Of a stretch of 64,000 nucleotides of DNA, positions 1-12,997 are shown piece by piece; positions within the stretch are counted from its first letter, which is position 1, and the number at the start of each line of letters is the position of its first letter. Source of the stretch: Balanoglossus misakiensis. Its lineage: Eukaryota; Hemichordata. Position numbers and translations under genes: made by a program. The notes beneath the pieces are model-generated. The model was not told the DNA's origin and did no database searches. It saw only the letters and a list, made by a program, of their open reading frames with translations. The stretch covers positions 2,604,001 to 2,668,000 of the forward strand of contig CM082594.2 of assembly GCA_040954595.2 (NCBI GenBank), written 5' to 3'.

Positions 1-121
1 GTTACATTTCCCACAGTCCTTTTGGCAAATCCACTGAAGCAGTGACATGTCTGTATTGCACCATCTTTGACTTCACAGGAGCCATGGCGACATTTCTTTG
101 CACACTCCCGCCGAGTGGGTT
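1..121 (-). CDS. EGF-like exon, partial (mucin/EGF gene)
   Basis: The exon follows an acceptor (TTATTGCAG) and starts in phase 1. It reads ...EPTRRECAKKCRHGSC and then ...TCHCFSGF, giving a C-x3-C-x4-C-x(11)-C-x-C spacing typical of a compact EGF-like module, although less canonical than the two before it. The frame is open to the window edge, so the final cysteine and the donor are not visible. Confidence 0.55.
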
Positions 122-150
122 CTGCAATAATACGTTCAATGTTTAGCAGA

Positions 151-186
<36 letters not shown>

Positions 187-3100
187 AATGATAATGATGA
201 TGATGATACAGTCTGAATGACATGCCACAGAGAAATAGCATTTCTTTTACAATTGATTAATACTTACTAATATCACAGTCTGCTCCATTATATCCAGGCA
301 AACAGTCACATGTGTAGCCACCTTCCTCACTCCTACAACTACCCCCATTCTTACAAGGTCTTTGTAAACACCAATTTTTAGCTGAAACATTGGCAACGCA
401 TGCCGTAAACAGTATTAGTTTTGTATGCGGTTATGTAACCTCATGCAGTAATCGACATACAAACCGACCATACAAGCTGTAACATACAGCTCCATATTTT
501 AAGTCTATGAAAAGATCATTTGACCTCCATTCATTACATCAAGGTTGATGCCAAATTGGCCACACCCTACACTTGTTACTTTTGATGGTGCATTTATAGC
601 TAAATGAAGAAAAGTAATACTTGAACATCAAAGTCAAATAAATAGCAAAAATGGAAAATCAAAAGTTGACGACAAAGACAGTGTTTTCCCTTTCCTTTAA
701 ACTAATTCAGTTATTCAGCTTAATATGATTTAAAGCGATCAGAGAACCCAAAAATGTAATAGGGCTTACCAAGTTGACAGTTTCTTCCAACCCAGTCTGT
801 GGGGCAGATGCAACGGTAAGAGACGCCTACATTCTCACATGTACCACCATTTTCACATGGATCATTGCTACAGGCTGCGTTTTTATTACAAACAAATAAA
901 AAAATATCAAATACATGTATATTAGATGTTACAAATTCATCGTGTCAGTCACACGTAAATGGAGAGAGGAGGAGATGGAGCGATGGAGAGAGAGGGAAAG
1001 AGGGAGAGAGACTCACCTATGCCTGTTGGTGGACACCCATTTTCTATCGTTGTTGTGGCTGTTGCTGAAGTTACTGTCGGTTGTGGCGAAGTTGTACCCA
1101 TAGTTGTTGATCCTTGACTTGTTTGTAGTGGAGTTGAGGGTACTTTTGTTGTTTCAATTGTACTGGGTGGTATAGTTAACGATTCTGTTGTTGTTTCTCG
1201 TGTTATCGTCATTGTCGTAGTTGTCACAGTTGTTGGTTCTTCCGTTGTAATGATTGTATTGGATGGAGTGGTGTCTGTTTCTTCGATCGTCGTACTTGGC
1301 GACAAAGTAGTCTCTGTTGAAACCACTGTACTAGTTGTAGTTGCCACAGTTGTTGGTTCTTCCGTTGTAATGATTGTATTAGATGGAGTGGTGTCTGTTT
1401 CTTCTTCGATCGTCGTACTTGGCAACAAAGTAGTTCTTGGAGTAGTTGGTTCTTGTCTAGTAGTCACTCTACTGGGTGTCATAGTATGCACTGTTGTTTT
1501 GATCATTTTACTAGGTGACAGACTTTGCAGTTGTGTTGTAGTCATTGTAGTGGGCGACATAGAAGTCGATTGTTGTGTTGTATTTGCTACCACAAGGGGC
1601 AGAGTCGTTGTTTCTTGGGTTTTTGTGTCACGAGTCAGAGTAGTCGGTTCTTCTTTTGAAACCCCTGTACTTGGTGGTAAAGTGGTCACTCCATCTGTTG
1701 AAACCACTGTACTTGGTGGTAAAGTGGTCACTCCATCTGTTGAAACCACTGTACTTGGTGGTAAAGTGGTCACTCCATCTGTCGAAACCACTGTACTTGG
1801 TGGCAAAGTGGTCACTCCATCTGTTGAAACCACTGTACTTGGTGGTAAAGTGGTCACTCCATCTGTCGAAACCACTGTACTTGGTGGCAAAGTGGTCACT
1901 CCATCTGTTGAAACCACTGTACTTGGTGGTAAAGTGGTCACTCCATCTGTTGAAACCACTGTACTTGGTGGCAAAGTGGTCACTCCATCTGTTGAAACCA
2001 CTGTACTTGGTGGTAAAGTGGTCACTCCATCTGTCGAAACCACTGTACTTGGTGGCAAAGTGGTCTCTCCATCTGTTGAAACCACTGTACCTGGTGGCAA
2101 AGTGGTCACTCCATCTGTTGAAATCACTGTGCTATTTGTCGTAGTGGTCATTCCATCTGTCGAAACCAGATTACAAGGTGGGCAAGTGATCACTCCATCT
2201 GTCGAAGCCACTGTACTGGGTGGCATAGTGGTCACTCCATCTGTCGAAATCACTGTCCTGGGTGGCATAGTGGTCGCTCCATCTGTCGAAACCACTGTAC
2301 TATTTGTCGTAGTGGTCATTCCATCTGTCGAAACCAGATTACAAGGTGGGCAAGTGATCACTCCATCTGTCGAAACCACTGTACTGGGTGGCATAGTTGT
2401 CGTTCCATCTGTTGAAACCACTGTACTTGGTGGTAAAGTGGTCACTCCATCTGTTGAAATCACTGTACTTGGTGGTAAAGTGGTCACTCCATCTGTTGAA
2501 ACTACTGTACTTGGTGGCAAAGTGGTCACTCCATCTGTTGAAATCACTGTACTTGGTGGTAAAGTGGTCACTCCATCTGTTGAAACCACTGTACTTGGTG
2601 GTAAAGTGGTCACTCCATCTGTCGAAACCACTGTACTTGGTGGCAAGGTGGTCACTCCATCTGTCGAAACCACTGTACTTGGTGGCAAAGTGGTCACTCC
2701 ATCTGTTGAAACCACTGTACTTGGTGGCAAAGTGGTCACTCCATCTGTTGAAACCACTGTACTTGGTGGCAAAGTGGTCACTCCATCTGTTGAAACCACT
2801 GTACTTGGTGGCAAAGTGGTCACTCCATCTGTTGAAACCACTGTACTTGGTGGTAAAGTGGTCACTCCATCTGTTGAAACCACTGTACTTGGTGGTAAAG
2901 TGGTCACTCCATCTGTCGAAACCACTGTACTTGGTGGTAAAGTGGTCACTCCATCTGTTGAAACCACTGTACTTGGTGGTAAAGTGGTCACTCCATCTGT
3001 CGAAACCACTGTACTTGGTGGCAAAGTGGTCACTCCATCTGTTGAAACCACTGTACTTGGTGGCAAAGTGGTCACTCCATCTGTTGAAATCACTGTACTA

Positions 3101-6100
3101 TTTGTCGTAGTGGTCACTCCATCTGTTGAAATCACTGTACTATTTGTCGTAGTGGTCATTCCATCTGTCGAAACCAGATTACAAGGTGGGCAAGTGATCA
3201 CTCCATCTGTCGAAACCACTGTACTGGGTGGCATAGTGGTCACTCCATCTGTCGAAATCACTGTCCTGGGTGGCATAGTGGTCGCTCCATCTGTCGAAAC
3301 CACTGTACTATTTGTCGTAGTGGTCACTCCATCTGTTGAAATCACTGTACTATTTGTTGTAGTGGTCATTCCATCTGTCGAAACCAGATTACAAGGTGGG
3401 CAAGTGATCACTCCATCTGTCGAAACAACTGTACTGGGTGGCATAGTGGTCGCTCCATCTGTCGAAATCACTGTACTGGTTGGCATAGTGGTCGCTCCAT
3501 CTGTCGAAAGCACTGTACTGGGTGGCATAGTGGTCACTCCATCTGTCGAAATCACTGTACTGGTTGGCATAGTGGTCACTCCATCTGTCGAAATCACTGT
3601 ACTGGTTGGCATAGTGGTCGCTCCATCTGTCGAAATCACTGTACTGGTTGGCATAGTGGTCGCTCCATCTGTCGAAATCACTGTACTGGGTGGCATAGTG
3701 GTCACTCCATCTGTCGAAAGCACTGTACTGGGTGGCATAGTGGTCGCTCCATCTGTCGAAATCACTGTACTGGGTGGCATAGTGGTCGCTCCATCTGTCG
3801 AAAGCACTGTACTGGGTGGCATAGTGGTCGCTCCATCTGTCGAAAGCACTGTACTGGGTGGCATAGTGGTCGCTCCATCTGTCGAAAGCACTGTACTGGG
3901 TGGCATAGTGGTCACTCCATCTGTCGAAACCACTGTACTGGGTGGCATAGTGGTCGCTCCATCTGTCGAAACCACTGTACTAGGTAGCAATGTGGTCACT
4001 CCATTTGTTGAAACCAGATTACAAGGTGGGCAAGTGATCACTCCATCTGTCGAAAGCACTGTACTGGGTGGCATAGTGGTCACTCCATCTGTCGAAATCA
4101 CTGTACTGGTTGGCATAGTGGTCGCTCCATCTGTCGAAAGCACTGTACTGGGTGGCATAGTGGTCGCTCCATCTGTCGAAACCACTGTACTGGGTGGCAT
4201 AGTGGTCGCTCCATCTGTCGAAACCACTGTACTAGGTAGCAATGTGGTCACTCCATTTGTTGAAACCAGATTACAAGGTGGGCAAGTGATAACTCCATCT
4301 GTCGAAACCACCGTACTGGGTGGCATAGTGGTCGCTCCATCTGTCGAAACCACTGCACTGGGTGGCATAATGGTCGCTCCATCTGTCGAAACCACTGTAC
4401 TAGGTAGCAATGTGGTCACTCCATTTGTTGAAACCAGATTACAAGGTGGGCAAGTGATCACTCCATCTGTCGAAACCACTGTACTGGGTGGCATAGTGGT
4501 CACTCCATCTGTTGAAACCACTGTACTGGGTGGCATACTGGTCGCTCCATCTGTCGAAACCACTGTACTGGGTGGCATAGTGGTCACTCCATCTGTTGAA
4601 ACCACTGTACTGGGTGGCATAGTGGTCACTCCATCTGTTGAAACCACTGTACTGGGTGGCATAGTGGTCACTCCATCTGTTGAAACCACTGTACTGGGTT
4701 GCATAGTGGTCACTTCATCTGTTGAAACCACTGCAGTAGGTGGCAGGGCTGGGTTCTCTGTGGTAATCCCTGCAGTAGTCAAAAGAGTAGATGATTCTTC
4801 TGTGGCAATCATTGTACCAGGCCTCAGGGTGGACAAATCTTCTGCTGCAGTCACAGTACCACCAGACACAACAGTCAGGTCTTCCATTGTACTCATATCT
4901 GTATAGGATACGGTAGTGGTTTCTTTTGTGGTGAATACTGCACTGGCATCTGTTTCTTCTATGGCAGTAGAAGTCCACACGTCCGCTGTAATCATTCCTT
5001 CCGTTGTTGATTCCTCCGTTGCCGTATTTCCACTTACTGAAATAACAGATTGCAATCATCAGTTGTACCTATACCCTACCCATCGACCTAAAACGGTCTC
5101 ACTTATAAAACATCAAACGAACATACAAGCTGTTTTACGAAAGAGTAACCCAAAAAATGAATTTTAACGCTGCAGTTACGCTGGTGGCCTGAAGTACCGT
5201 ACAGGTTTGTGTTACTATTACTAAAACGTTAGTGATATTTACTTGAGGAAAAGCAGCTGTCCTTAATATTTTTTTAATTTTTAATAGAATGTATTGCGCC
5301 ATTGCATTTTCACTGAAACTCAGGGGGCGACTCACGCCGTAAAGCACAGTGGGTAATTTTCAACCACAGCCGCACATTTCAAACCAGACAAGCGAACTGC
5401 TAACTTCCGGTGTCTGGGCAACACGTTTGATGTGCCTTGTGTTTTGCACAATATTCGACTTCGAGGAGACAGACCTATAATACTTCTTAATGTGGTTCTG
5501 TTTCTTTGTCATTTTTGTTAGTGCAACCGCGATCCACGAGATCGTAAACTGCTTGGCGACCGCAGGTCAAGTCGCTGTGTGTTGTAAACAAACATAGTAA
5601 ATGGTTCTTCACAGCAACACGCTCGCTCTACCCACAGTCACCGTACTGTCGATCGTTTCCATGTCAGTTTCACGCTAGCACGTTATAATGCCCCTATCAT
5701 GCCTATCGTAATCCCGGGATCGTAATTTCTTTATGATATGACAGTCCCACTGATCTGACAACACGCTCGCTTTTATTACTATATTATATCGTTTTGTCCT
5801 GTTCGCTAGCCCTGTGTGCAGCTAGATCTGCGTGCATGTAATCCCTGCGTTCGGACTATCCCGTTCGCCGTTTACTGAACTGCAAATTGCAGAATCGGTT
5901 TGCGTCTGGGCCGAAACGGCCATGATTGTGTAAATTAAAGGCCGAACCGAGAGGATTAAGTGCCGTAACGACTTGTTACCGACTGGGACGGCTAAGAGCC
6001 AAGACCATTGCAGCTCAGTGTGGCAGGGCCGGTGGTGTGTCTCACGGCGACGCGTCTCCACACACTGTACTGCTACTTCTGAGCGGACTCAGGCGATATT

Positions 6101-8777
6101 GTTAGCTATATATAGCTTGGTCTAACGCAGGGCCATGACTGATTTTGGTATTTTGTAAGATACTTGATCACGATTCTTGGAATATTGCGTAGACAAAATA
6201 ATTTGCGCCTGTTTGTATCTGTCAACTCGAGCAGCGTACACTGTAATGCCCGTGTGCCAAACACGTTGTCTATGGGAGTCGCAGAAATACTACCCACTTT
6301 CGGGCGTAGAATTCAACACGGTCATACGGGGTTTTAGAAAGAGGCGCTTAGAGGCGCTTTTATATTTTTAAACTGTTATGATGAAGAAAAACTCAAAACT
6401 GTTTTTTAAATGGATATCGCCCCGACCGTTTTCATGCAATAATGCCCAAAACACAGCTAATTAACCTTTTTAAGGTCCTACTTCAAGATTGGGTATATCA
6501 ATTTCAATTCTCCGCAAAATAAACACAGATGTAGTATCATTCGAAAAAAAAAATGTCTGCACATAATGTAAATTTCTAAATTTGTGATCGTGTTTTATTT
6601 CTATGATCACATTCTGTTCAAAAACGGGGTTTTTCGAGCCTCTACTGTCGACAAGACGCGCATATGAGTGAGCTGTTAATTTCCAGAATGCCGCACTCTG
6701 ATTGGTCAATTTAGTAGCCACTAGAGGGCAGCGTTCGTGAGTCCCCCCCCCCCCCCCCTGACTGAAACTGTAAGATTCCCGTATGATACTGTCACGCATG
6801 TCTAATAAATCCACCAGAGCTCTCTTTGGCATTGCGTGTAATAGTTTAAAGGGACAAAGTCTCTCTCTCGCTGCCCCTTTTCCATTAATTATGTTTGATA
6901 CAGGACACCGTTTATGTCATCTACATGTTTATATTAAAGTGAATCAACGTTCGACCACACACAACTTCCATCCCATTTATAGGATATGAGAGCAAAAATC
7001 TCGCCAAATGAATAAACGGTAAAGACTGATTATTCATTTTGGCGAGTTTTTTACTCTCGTGTCTACAAGTGGGATGGAAGTTGTGTGTGGTCGAACAATG
7101 ATTCACTATAAATCCACATGTAGAATAACATAAACAGTGTCTTGTATCAAACATAATTATGTGGAAAAGGGTAGTGAGAGAGAGACTTTGTCCCTTTATC
7201 CCTTTAAAGAGGCTTATTTACGACGATGGTCGTAACTGAGGTTACCATGGATCGGTTGGCCAGTGCACAGGAGATTTTACTACAGTCAAATGAATAAGTA
7301 TGAGGTTAAGCATGTCTCATTTCAGTACATCGCTCACGGATTCACTGTCAGATTATCGTTGTGAAAATCACTCTCAATTGTTTACGTTATTGAAAACATG
7401 AAAAACGAGGAGACCTTTTGAAAGCGGAGGCAAACAGCTGCTAAAATTTATCGATTTTGAATTTATAGGTTTGAATGGCCGAGAAGAACCTACTGTATTA
7501 TTGCACCCTGCATTCATTTTACCTGGCACTCAATTGACATGGGATTCTTCGCTTAACAACAATGGAACACTTCGAGCAAGCACATTCTATGGAATGTGCT
7601 CTCTAACCCCGACCCGAAGTCAGTGATAGAAGTTCTGACAATTCAGTGCCCAAACCGAGCATAAACATAAATAGATGTGCACTAGAACTATAAAATAGAT
7701 TGCCAATGACTATAAACACGGCGATGACTTTACACAAACAATACGGTGTGAAACAGTATGTCCATTAGTGTAAACACGATCGCACAGCAAATGAAATGAG
7801 TACTTCAGACTCTATGATTACAACCGACTCTCAAATTACGTCTTACACGTAAGCAAACATTCCACTCAGTAGCTCTGACAATACTACGGCGGCTGTTTCA
7901 CCTGGGATTGTGTTGTTTGCGCCACATGACACAGAACAATGTCGAACTTAGAATGTCAGTTGGTTTAGAAAACCATTGCGCTGAGTTGAACATCAGCAGT
8001 CATGAGCAGCCGACGACGAGTAAAGGCAGAGAGAGAGACCGCCAATGTTGATGTTGTTGTATTAACTGAATGTTTTCTAAGATTACATGTGGATTAAGGC
8101 GACCAAGTGCTGAATCAACAGTCTGTACTTCTTTCCCCTCCACTTGAAAGGACCATTCCACGAGAAAGTTCAATAATGCCAGGGCCACGACTACTGGACC
8201 AAACGATTAAAAAAGGCCCAGGAATCTACCTACTGGCCTTATTTTCTGAAAAGAATGCTACAGCAAACGCGTATTGTCTATGTGCGCCTTAGCGGGAAAT
8301 CCCCCCAGCAATCATATCAGATTACTCTCGCTATGTTTTCATTAAAGCTCAAGATGTTTTGCTCTAACTTCCATGAGCATTGGCTTTTATTGTGGTTAGA
8401 ATACTGTGACTAATTCTGATATCACATAAAACTGAACTATCAGATTGTCGTAGAAAAATGACTGATAGCGGGGAACCTGCTAATATTAATTTGCTCAATT
8501 AATTAGCAAAAAAATTAAACCAATTTGGGTACTAGCAGCGGTGGTGAAATGGTATGCTAAACAGAATAAACTGCTCTTGGTTTTTATTTGAACTTTTCGA
8601 TTTCTCAAAGTTGTCCTGGTTTCCATCGAGTTGGCGAAACCCTGTAAGTGGCAAAGAGGCGGGTTTCATGTAACCAGTGGGTCAGAGTTCGCAGAAATGT
8701 AACTTACCTGGACCAGGTGACATGGTGAGCACAGCAGCAATGCCGAAAAAGAATCTCACGGCCCCGGAAGGCGCCAT
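1..8777 (-). CDS. Mucin-like, EGF-containing secreted/surface protein gene (3' end beyond window)
   Basis: Gene model of five joined exons on the minus strand: 8708-8777 (signal peptide), 1017-5036 (Ser/Thr/Pro repeat), 770-874 (EGF), 268-381 (EGF) and 1-121 (EGF-like, truncated by the window). Every junction has a GT donor and AG acceptor and all introns are phase 1, so the reading frame stays open throughout. The first intron is about 3.7 kb. The product enters the secretory pathway and should be heavily O-glycosylated, with C-terminal cysteine-rich modules for protein contacts; this is the usual layout of membrane-tethered or secreted mucins and zonadhesin-like proteins. I see no transmembrane segment or stop codon, because the 3' end lies left of the window. 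An unseen exon between 5036 and 8708 is possible. No orthologue is recognised by name. Confidence 0.75.
151..208. repeat. (GAT)n microsatellite in intron
   Basis: Trinucleotide run of GAT with two AAT interruptions, in the intron between the EGF-like exon ending at 121 and the EGF exon at 268. Confidence 0.95.
268..381 (-). CDS. EGF domain exon (mucin/EGF gene)
   Basis: The acceptor TTTCAG precedes position 381 and the donor GTAAGTA follows 268; the exon is 114 nt, phase 1-1. It encodes AKNWCLQRPCKNGGSC and then CDCLPGYNGADCDI, with all six EGF cysteines in C-x4-C-x5-C-x8-C-x-C-x8-C spacing. The Cys-x-Asn-Gly-Gly and Pro-Gly-Tyr-x-Gly signatures make the family assignment firm. It lacks the N-terminal D-x-D/N-E calcium-binding motif. 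Confidence 0.85.
770..874 (-). CDS. EGF domain exon (mucin/EGF gene)
   Basis: The acceptor is GCAG before 874 and the donor GTAAGC after 770; the exon is 105 nt, phase 1-1. It encodes ACSNDPCENGGTC... and ends in CPTDWVGRNCQL, a canonical six-cysteine EGF fold. The first codon is completed by the G that ends the mucin exon (GIA-C), which supports the join to 1017-5036. Confidence 0.85.
1017..5036 (-). CDS. Giant mucin-type Ser/Thr/Pro tandem-repeat exon
   Basis: One uninterrupted 4020-nt exon (1340 codons), phase 1-1, with acceptor TTATTTCAG before 5036 and donor GTGAGT after 1017. A Thr/Ser-rich leader of about 100 residues (TEES, TTEG and similar) is followed by about 73 units of a 14-residue repeat close to VVSTDGVTTLPPST. 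A non-repetitive Thr-rich tail then ends ENGCPPTGI just before the EGF exons. Variant units include seven carrying a CPPC cysteine pair (VITCPPCNL) and several with TTTTNST, an N-glycosylation sequon. Such PTS domains carry dense O-glycans and form extended, hydrated rods in mucins. The cysteine pairs could allow disulfide links; that is an inference. The repeat keeps frame on both strands, so an antisense open frame exists but is an artefact. Confidence 0.85.
1669..4740 (-). repeat. 42-bp coding minisatellite (~73 units)
   Basis: Tandem 42-bp unit, one 14-aa repeat each, with very little divergence between neighbours. There are blocks of distinct subtypes: a LPPST block at about 1670-2130 and again at about 2410-3090, an MPPST/MPTST block at about 3220-4740, and interspersed CPPC and TNST units. 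Subtype blocks repeated as groups point to unequal crossing-over of multi-unit segments, so length polymorphism between alleles is expected. Confidence 0.95.
5037..8707 (-). other. Intron 1 of mucin gene; no exon recognised
   Basis: Between the signal exon and the mucin exon I see no convincing coding exon. The stretch holds a TTAA-type foldback MITE (6850-7195), a poly-C tract near 6740-6758 and otherwise unique-looking sequence. Short open frames here have no recognisable domain. Confidence 0.5.
6850..7195. mobile_element. Foldback MITE, TTAA family, copy 1
   Basis: The 346-bp element starts AGGGACAAAGTC and ends with the inverse, GACTTTGTCCCT. The two halves are imperfect inverted repeats over most of their length (CACACACAACTTCCATCCC pairs with GGGATGGAAGTTGTGTGTG). 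The left flank is TTAA and the right TTAT, consistent with a decayed TTAA duplication as in piggyBac or Kolobok elements. Related copies lie at 53026, 54462 and 57695. Confidence 0.8.
8708..8777 (-). CDS. Signal-peptide exon of mucin/EGF gene
   Basis: The ATG at 8777 opens MAPSGAVRFFFGIAAVLTMS PGP (23 codons plus one base), followed by donor GTAAGT. A hydrophobic core (FFFGIAAVL) after an Arg gives a plausible signal peptide. The final G joins the phase-1 acceptor at 5036 to read PGP-V-SGN. I chose this start because it is the only signal-like, phase-1 exon upstream on this strand. The join is inferred, not proven. Confidence 0.6.
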
Positions 8778-10116
8778 GTTTGTGCCTTCGCCGCTGGATG
8801 TTCAACGGCAATATTCAGTTTGAAGTACTTGATGCTCAGGCGTTGACTACAAGTGTGAAATTGCCTCAAACTTAGCACCACACCCATTTTTGCATATTCC
8901 GCCGGGGGTGAGTGCAATCGGCCGTAAGTGCCTGTGATTGATATCCATGTAGCCGTTATTGACCAACAAAGTTTCATATGTCCACGCTCTCATTGATGCC
9001 ATTGTTCGCATTCGGCACAGGGGTTCAGTACCTTTGTCCTTACCTAAACAAATGAAGGTTTGGCGAGTGAGAGTGTTGAAATCAGGCCAGTGTTCTGTAG
9101 CAGTGTTATCACAAGACTTTCACTTGAGCATACAGAAACCAGGTCAGGTTCTTCTGTTTTAAAAATTGTTTGATAGATTTTCAATGTGAATTTTCGATAA
9201 ACACTACGTTTGTGTGTGAACTAGTAGACGTGAAAAAATGACCATGGAAACACTTAATTTGCAATGGTGCACGCTACTTACTTGGAAAGAGGGCCAAGTG
9301 ATTATAGTGTGCTGAATGCTGATTTTGGACCACGTTCTTTGTTGTCACGGTAACCAATCAATGCGTCTGTCATCTCCATCTCAGGTTGTATTGCAATTTA
9401 GAATGGTGTTGATTTTGAAATATGTAGTAATCATAAATGTTGCAACAGGTTGTCTTTTGAAAATATGAAAACCGAAACTTCTTGTGTGACATAATCATTT
9501 ATTAATAAAATGGCTCCTCGGCAGCCATGTTTGATCGCAATGAAACGCAAATTGGTGCGCATATGCCAGTTGCGGTACACGCAGTGGTGGATACCTGGCA
9601 AACGTGTTGGAGTTGGCGAGTATAGTATTAGTATATTGTCTGTACCTCATTTGACACTGGTTCGGACGTCTAGACTTAGTCTATAAATCAATGCGTCGCC
9701 AAAATACAAATGCAGTTCGTTCGACCCATAAGCTTACAGCAGGCCATTGAACAAACACTCTTTATATCAAACTGAATCGTCTTCTGATATTACTGTTGGC
9801 ATTCTCTACGTCAACAGCTAGACATATTCATTTGATATTTCATATGGCCGTCGATTTCGGTTTGCCCCCGGCTGTTACAGATACGACCGACATGTGTCTC
9901 TGAAGTCGTATATTTCAATGTCTGGTGATCATAAATAACAGAAATATATTATGTGTACGTCCGACAACTGTCTGTCGTTGGGGGGTATCCCTTTTACAAG
10001 CACTGCTCTAGCCATGTCCGCCATTTTCCTTTCATGTTTAAAACAAAAGCACAATTACTTAAAAGGCAAAGTCCTTCACGTTTGACATAAGAATTTAGTT
10101 CTGATAGGCCGCTAAT
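8778..10116. other. Upstream region of mucin gene; no gene seen
   Basis: This is presumed 5' flank and promoter of the minus-strand mucin gene. I see no clear TATA box, tandem repeat or coding exon. Confidence 0.4.
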
Positions 10117-11636
10117 GTTATTCTGCTCATTTAAATAATATGCTCGGTACCAGTTGTCACAACTCTGTTGACACCCTGTATATGACCATAGCATGTGGAT
10201 ACAAGTACGACGCATTGTTTATATTGTCCAAAAATTAAACGATGTAAGAATTCAAGTGTTATACCAATGAAGAGATTGTGAGTTTAAATGTGACGACTAC
10301 ACATCAGGGCATATACTGGCCGGCAACCGCTTTAACCGTCGATTGTGTTTAACTGGAGACAAACCTTCAAGGTCCGATGATCAGCTGGAATTGTCCTGTT
10401 TGCCATACAACTCTGAGGCGAAACGGCATTCAATGTGAAGAACAAAGTTATTGTTTGCGTTAGAGGGCACAGAAGTTGTGATGAACCCGGAAACTGCCAG
10501 CTTTAGAAATTCACAGCCACTTTTCAGATATTGAACAAAGCCAAAAACTGGTCAGCCTGAAAGTAGGCTCCCGGACGGATCTCGAACGCGAAGTTGTGTA
10601 GCACGCTCTACACGTAGTCGTTCCATAAACATACACATCTGCCCTACACAAAGCTTGCCATAAACCTAGAAAGGCTTAGAATCGTACGATTTACTTGGAA
10701 AGACACCAACTCTACGTTCAACCTATATTTAATTTGTCTAATATTACATCACTAAAACCGACGCTTATGCAAGTTTGCTTTAGTATTCCAAACAACCATG
10801 CAATATGAAGTAGGAATTTGACCTCATTTTCTTGCTATACGTACCACACCTGTCTTTGATCTACTAAATGCTTGAATGGTCCTGGTGGCGTAAATATAGT
10901 CGCTCGTGGTTCAGGTGTTTGGAACACATCCACTGGAGTTGTTTTACATGGGAAATTACTTACACACTTTTATTTGGTAAAATTTAATTTCAACCCCGCT
11001 GTGAAACGTGTAGAGTCTGACCGTTAAAAATTAGGTTTCCATTCACTTTAGTCATGGCGTTTTGTTCACATTCATCGGTAAATCTTGGATTTCTTCACCA
11101 GGATTTAGTTTTGCAGTTTTGCTGGGTTCGTTGCGATTTGGATCTGGTCGATAACCCTTGTACCAGATGAAAAAAGTCAATGTAAAGCTGTTGATTCGTC
11201 AAACAATGGTTGCATCTTCCAGGTTCACAAACTTGTGGTCACGCCTTTGAAGGTGGCTGCTTTCATGTTATACTCTTGTGGTTAACATAAAAGAGAAGAA
11301 TTTCAAGCCATGTCACTATGCATACGACAGACATTCAAGCATTGTTCGCCGGGGGATATGGGCAATTGAACATGGAAATTCTGGCGACTGAACGTACCTC
11401 TGTTGGAAAATCCTGAACAGAAGATTCAGAATTTTAATTACAGCTTCTCTCTGGCTTTCTAACCAATGTTTACTCTCCCTTCCTCACTTCACAATCTCAA
11501 AGTCAAGCTTCTAAACATGATTGTGCATTCCCTCAATTGAATGCATACATATGCGTACGTGGGACCAATCAAATGACCTACATTACACGTCCTATACACA
11601 TGTATTGCATGTTTTGATTGGTTTATCCGCTTCTCT

Positions 11637-12997
11637 AAGGTCCACTTGCGGCTCGCTGATTGGAGGGACCTTATGTGTTAGGTCTTATTACTATGTATTA
11701 TTCACCAGACCTTGTAGGTTAGGTCTTATTACTATGCATTATTCACTTTACAGCTCCCTGATTGGTTAATGTGTAGGTCTGGTCCTCCAGTGTCCACTGC
11801 CTCATTATGCAGGACCTTGTAGGTTAGGTCTTATTAATATGTATTTATTCACCATACAGCTCCCTGATTGGTTAACGTGTCAGTCCTGTCCCCCCCCCCC
11901 CCCCAGTGTTCACTGCCTCATTGTGAAATGTCCCATGTGCTTCCTGGCTAGCGTTGTGGTAACACATTATTCAGGATGTCCGCAGATCGTTCATTGATTT
12001 TCTGAGAAATAGCCTGACTGATACTATCTCCAACATAAACCGCACCCTGGAAAGATTAAATGATCTTTTAGGTGGACTTTGAAAATCTGATTAACTCATC
12101 TAAGCATTTTAGCTAAGTTGTATTTTTTTTAATCACCCTCCTACTTCTCATCATCAATTTTATTATTGTTGTTATTACTATTTTAAAGTAAATTTGTTTT
12201 GACGAAGATGTTGTAATAAGGAGCACGTCGTCCGTTTATACATTCGTATATTGTTTTCATAAAATGGAACTGTGACGGTGCAGCTTCGTGAAAGAAGTAC
12301 AATAAAAGTAATCATACCTGTAAAGCAACTAATGAGGTTTCCCAAAGAAATGCAATGCTATTCTAAACATTTCTATTGTAAGATATTTTTGGTTTGCTCG
12401 AATGAATAGCACACACTTCGTATTCAGCCAGATGTTACACGAAGTGATGCGCTGAAAGGCATTACGTAACAAAGCACTAGCCCATTTAAACAAACCGCCA
12501 CTGAAAATAAAATAAAAAAATTCTCCTGGCAATATTTATTTCGAGTATCTAGTTCACAGTATCACATAAAATGCCATGAATAGTGTGAAGGAAAATGTGA
12601 AATCCAATCATTATATGAGTGCCTTTCTTTATACACTGGGATCGATCGCGAGCTTCGACCATGCGCAGGCAGCATGCCAGACAGAATACGACATCTGTAT
12701 TCAGAAAGTACAAAAGACTTTGCATAACGAGGCAGTGAAAACTGGAGACCTACACATTAACCAATCAGGGAGCTGAAAATTGAATAAATACATATTAATA
12801 AGACCTAACCTACAAGGTCCTGCATAATGAGGCAGTGAACACTGGAGGACCAGACCTACACATTGACCAATCAGGGAGCTGTAAAGTGAATAATACATAG
12901 TAATAAGACCTAACCTACAAGGTCTAGTGAATAATACATAATGATAAGACCTAACACATAAGGTCCCTCCAATCAGCGTGCCGCAAGTGGACCTAAG
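11637..12997. mobile_element. Foldback element with repeat-bearing long inverted arms, copy 1
   Basis: The left arm begins AAGGTCCACTTGCGG and the right arm ends CCGCAAGTGGACCTAA. Inside each arm a short unit (AGGTCTTATTACTATG plus AGCTCCCTGATTGG) is repeated two to three times, each unit carrying an ATTGG/CCAAT box. The roughly 800-bp centre (11900-12700) shows no transposase. This architecture resembles FB/Foldback-type elements; the class is inferred. Confidence 0.65.

Noticed and set aside
1669-4740. Regular short repeats suggesting a CRISPR-like array
   Set aside because: Units are contiguous 42-bp coding repeats without unique spacers, in a eukaryotic gene.
1250-4906. Plus-strand open frame of 1218 codons antisense to the mucin exon
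   Set aside because: It exists only because the 42-bp repeat has no stop in that frame. The minus-strand frame has a splice-compatible signal exon, mucin composition and EGF exons.
8756-8977. Minus-strand frame of 73 codons over the signal exon
   Set aside because: It is a shadow frame; the ATG at 8777 with a hydrophobic core and phase-1 donor explains the region better.
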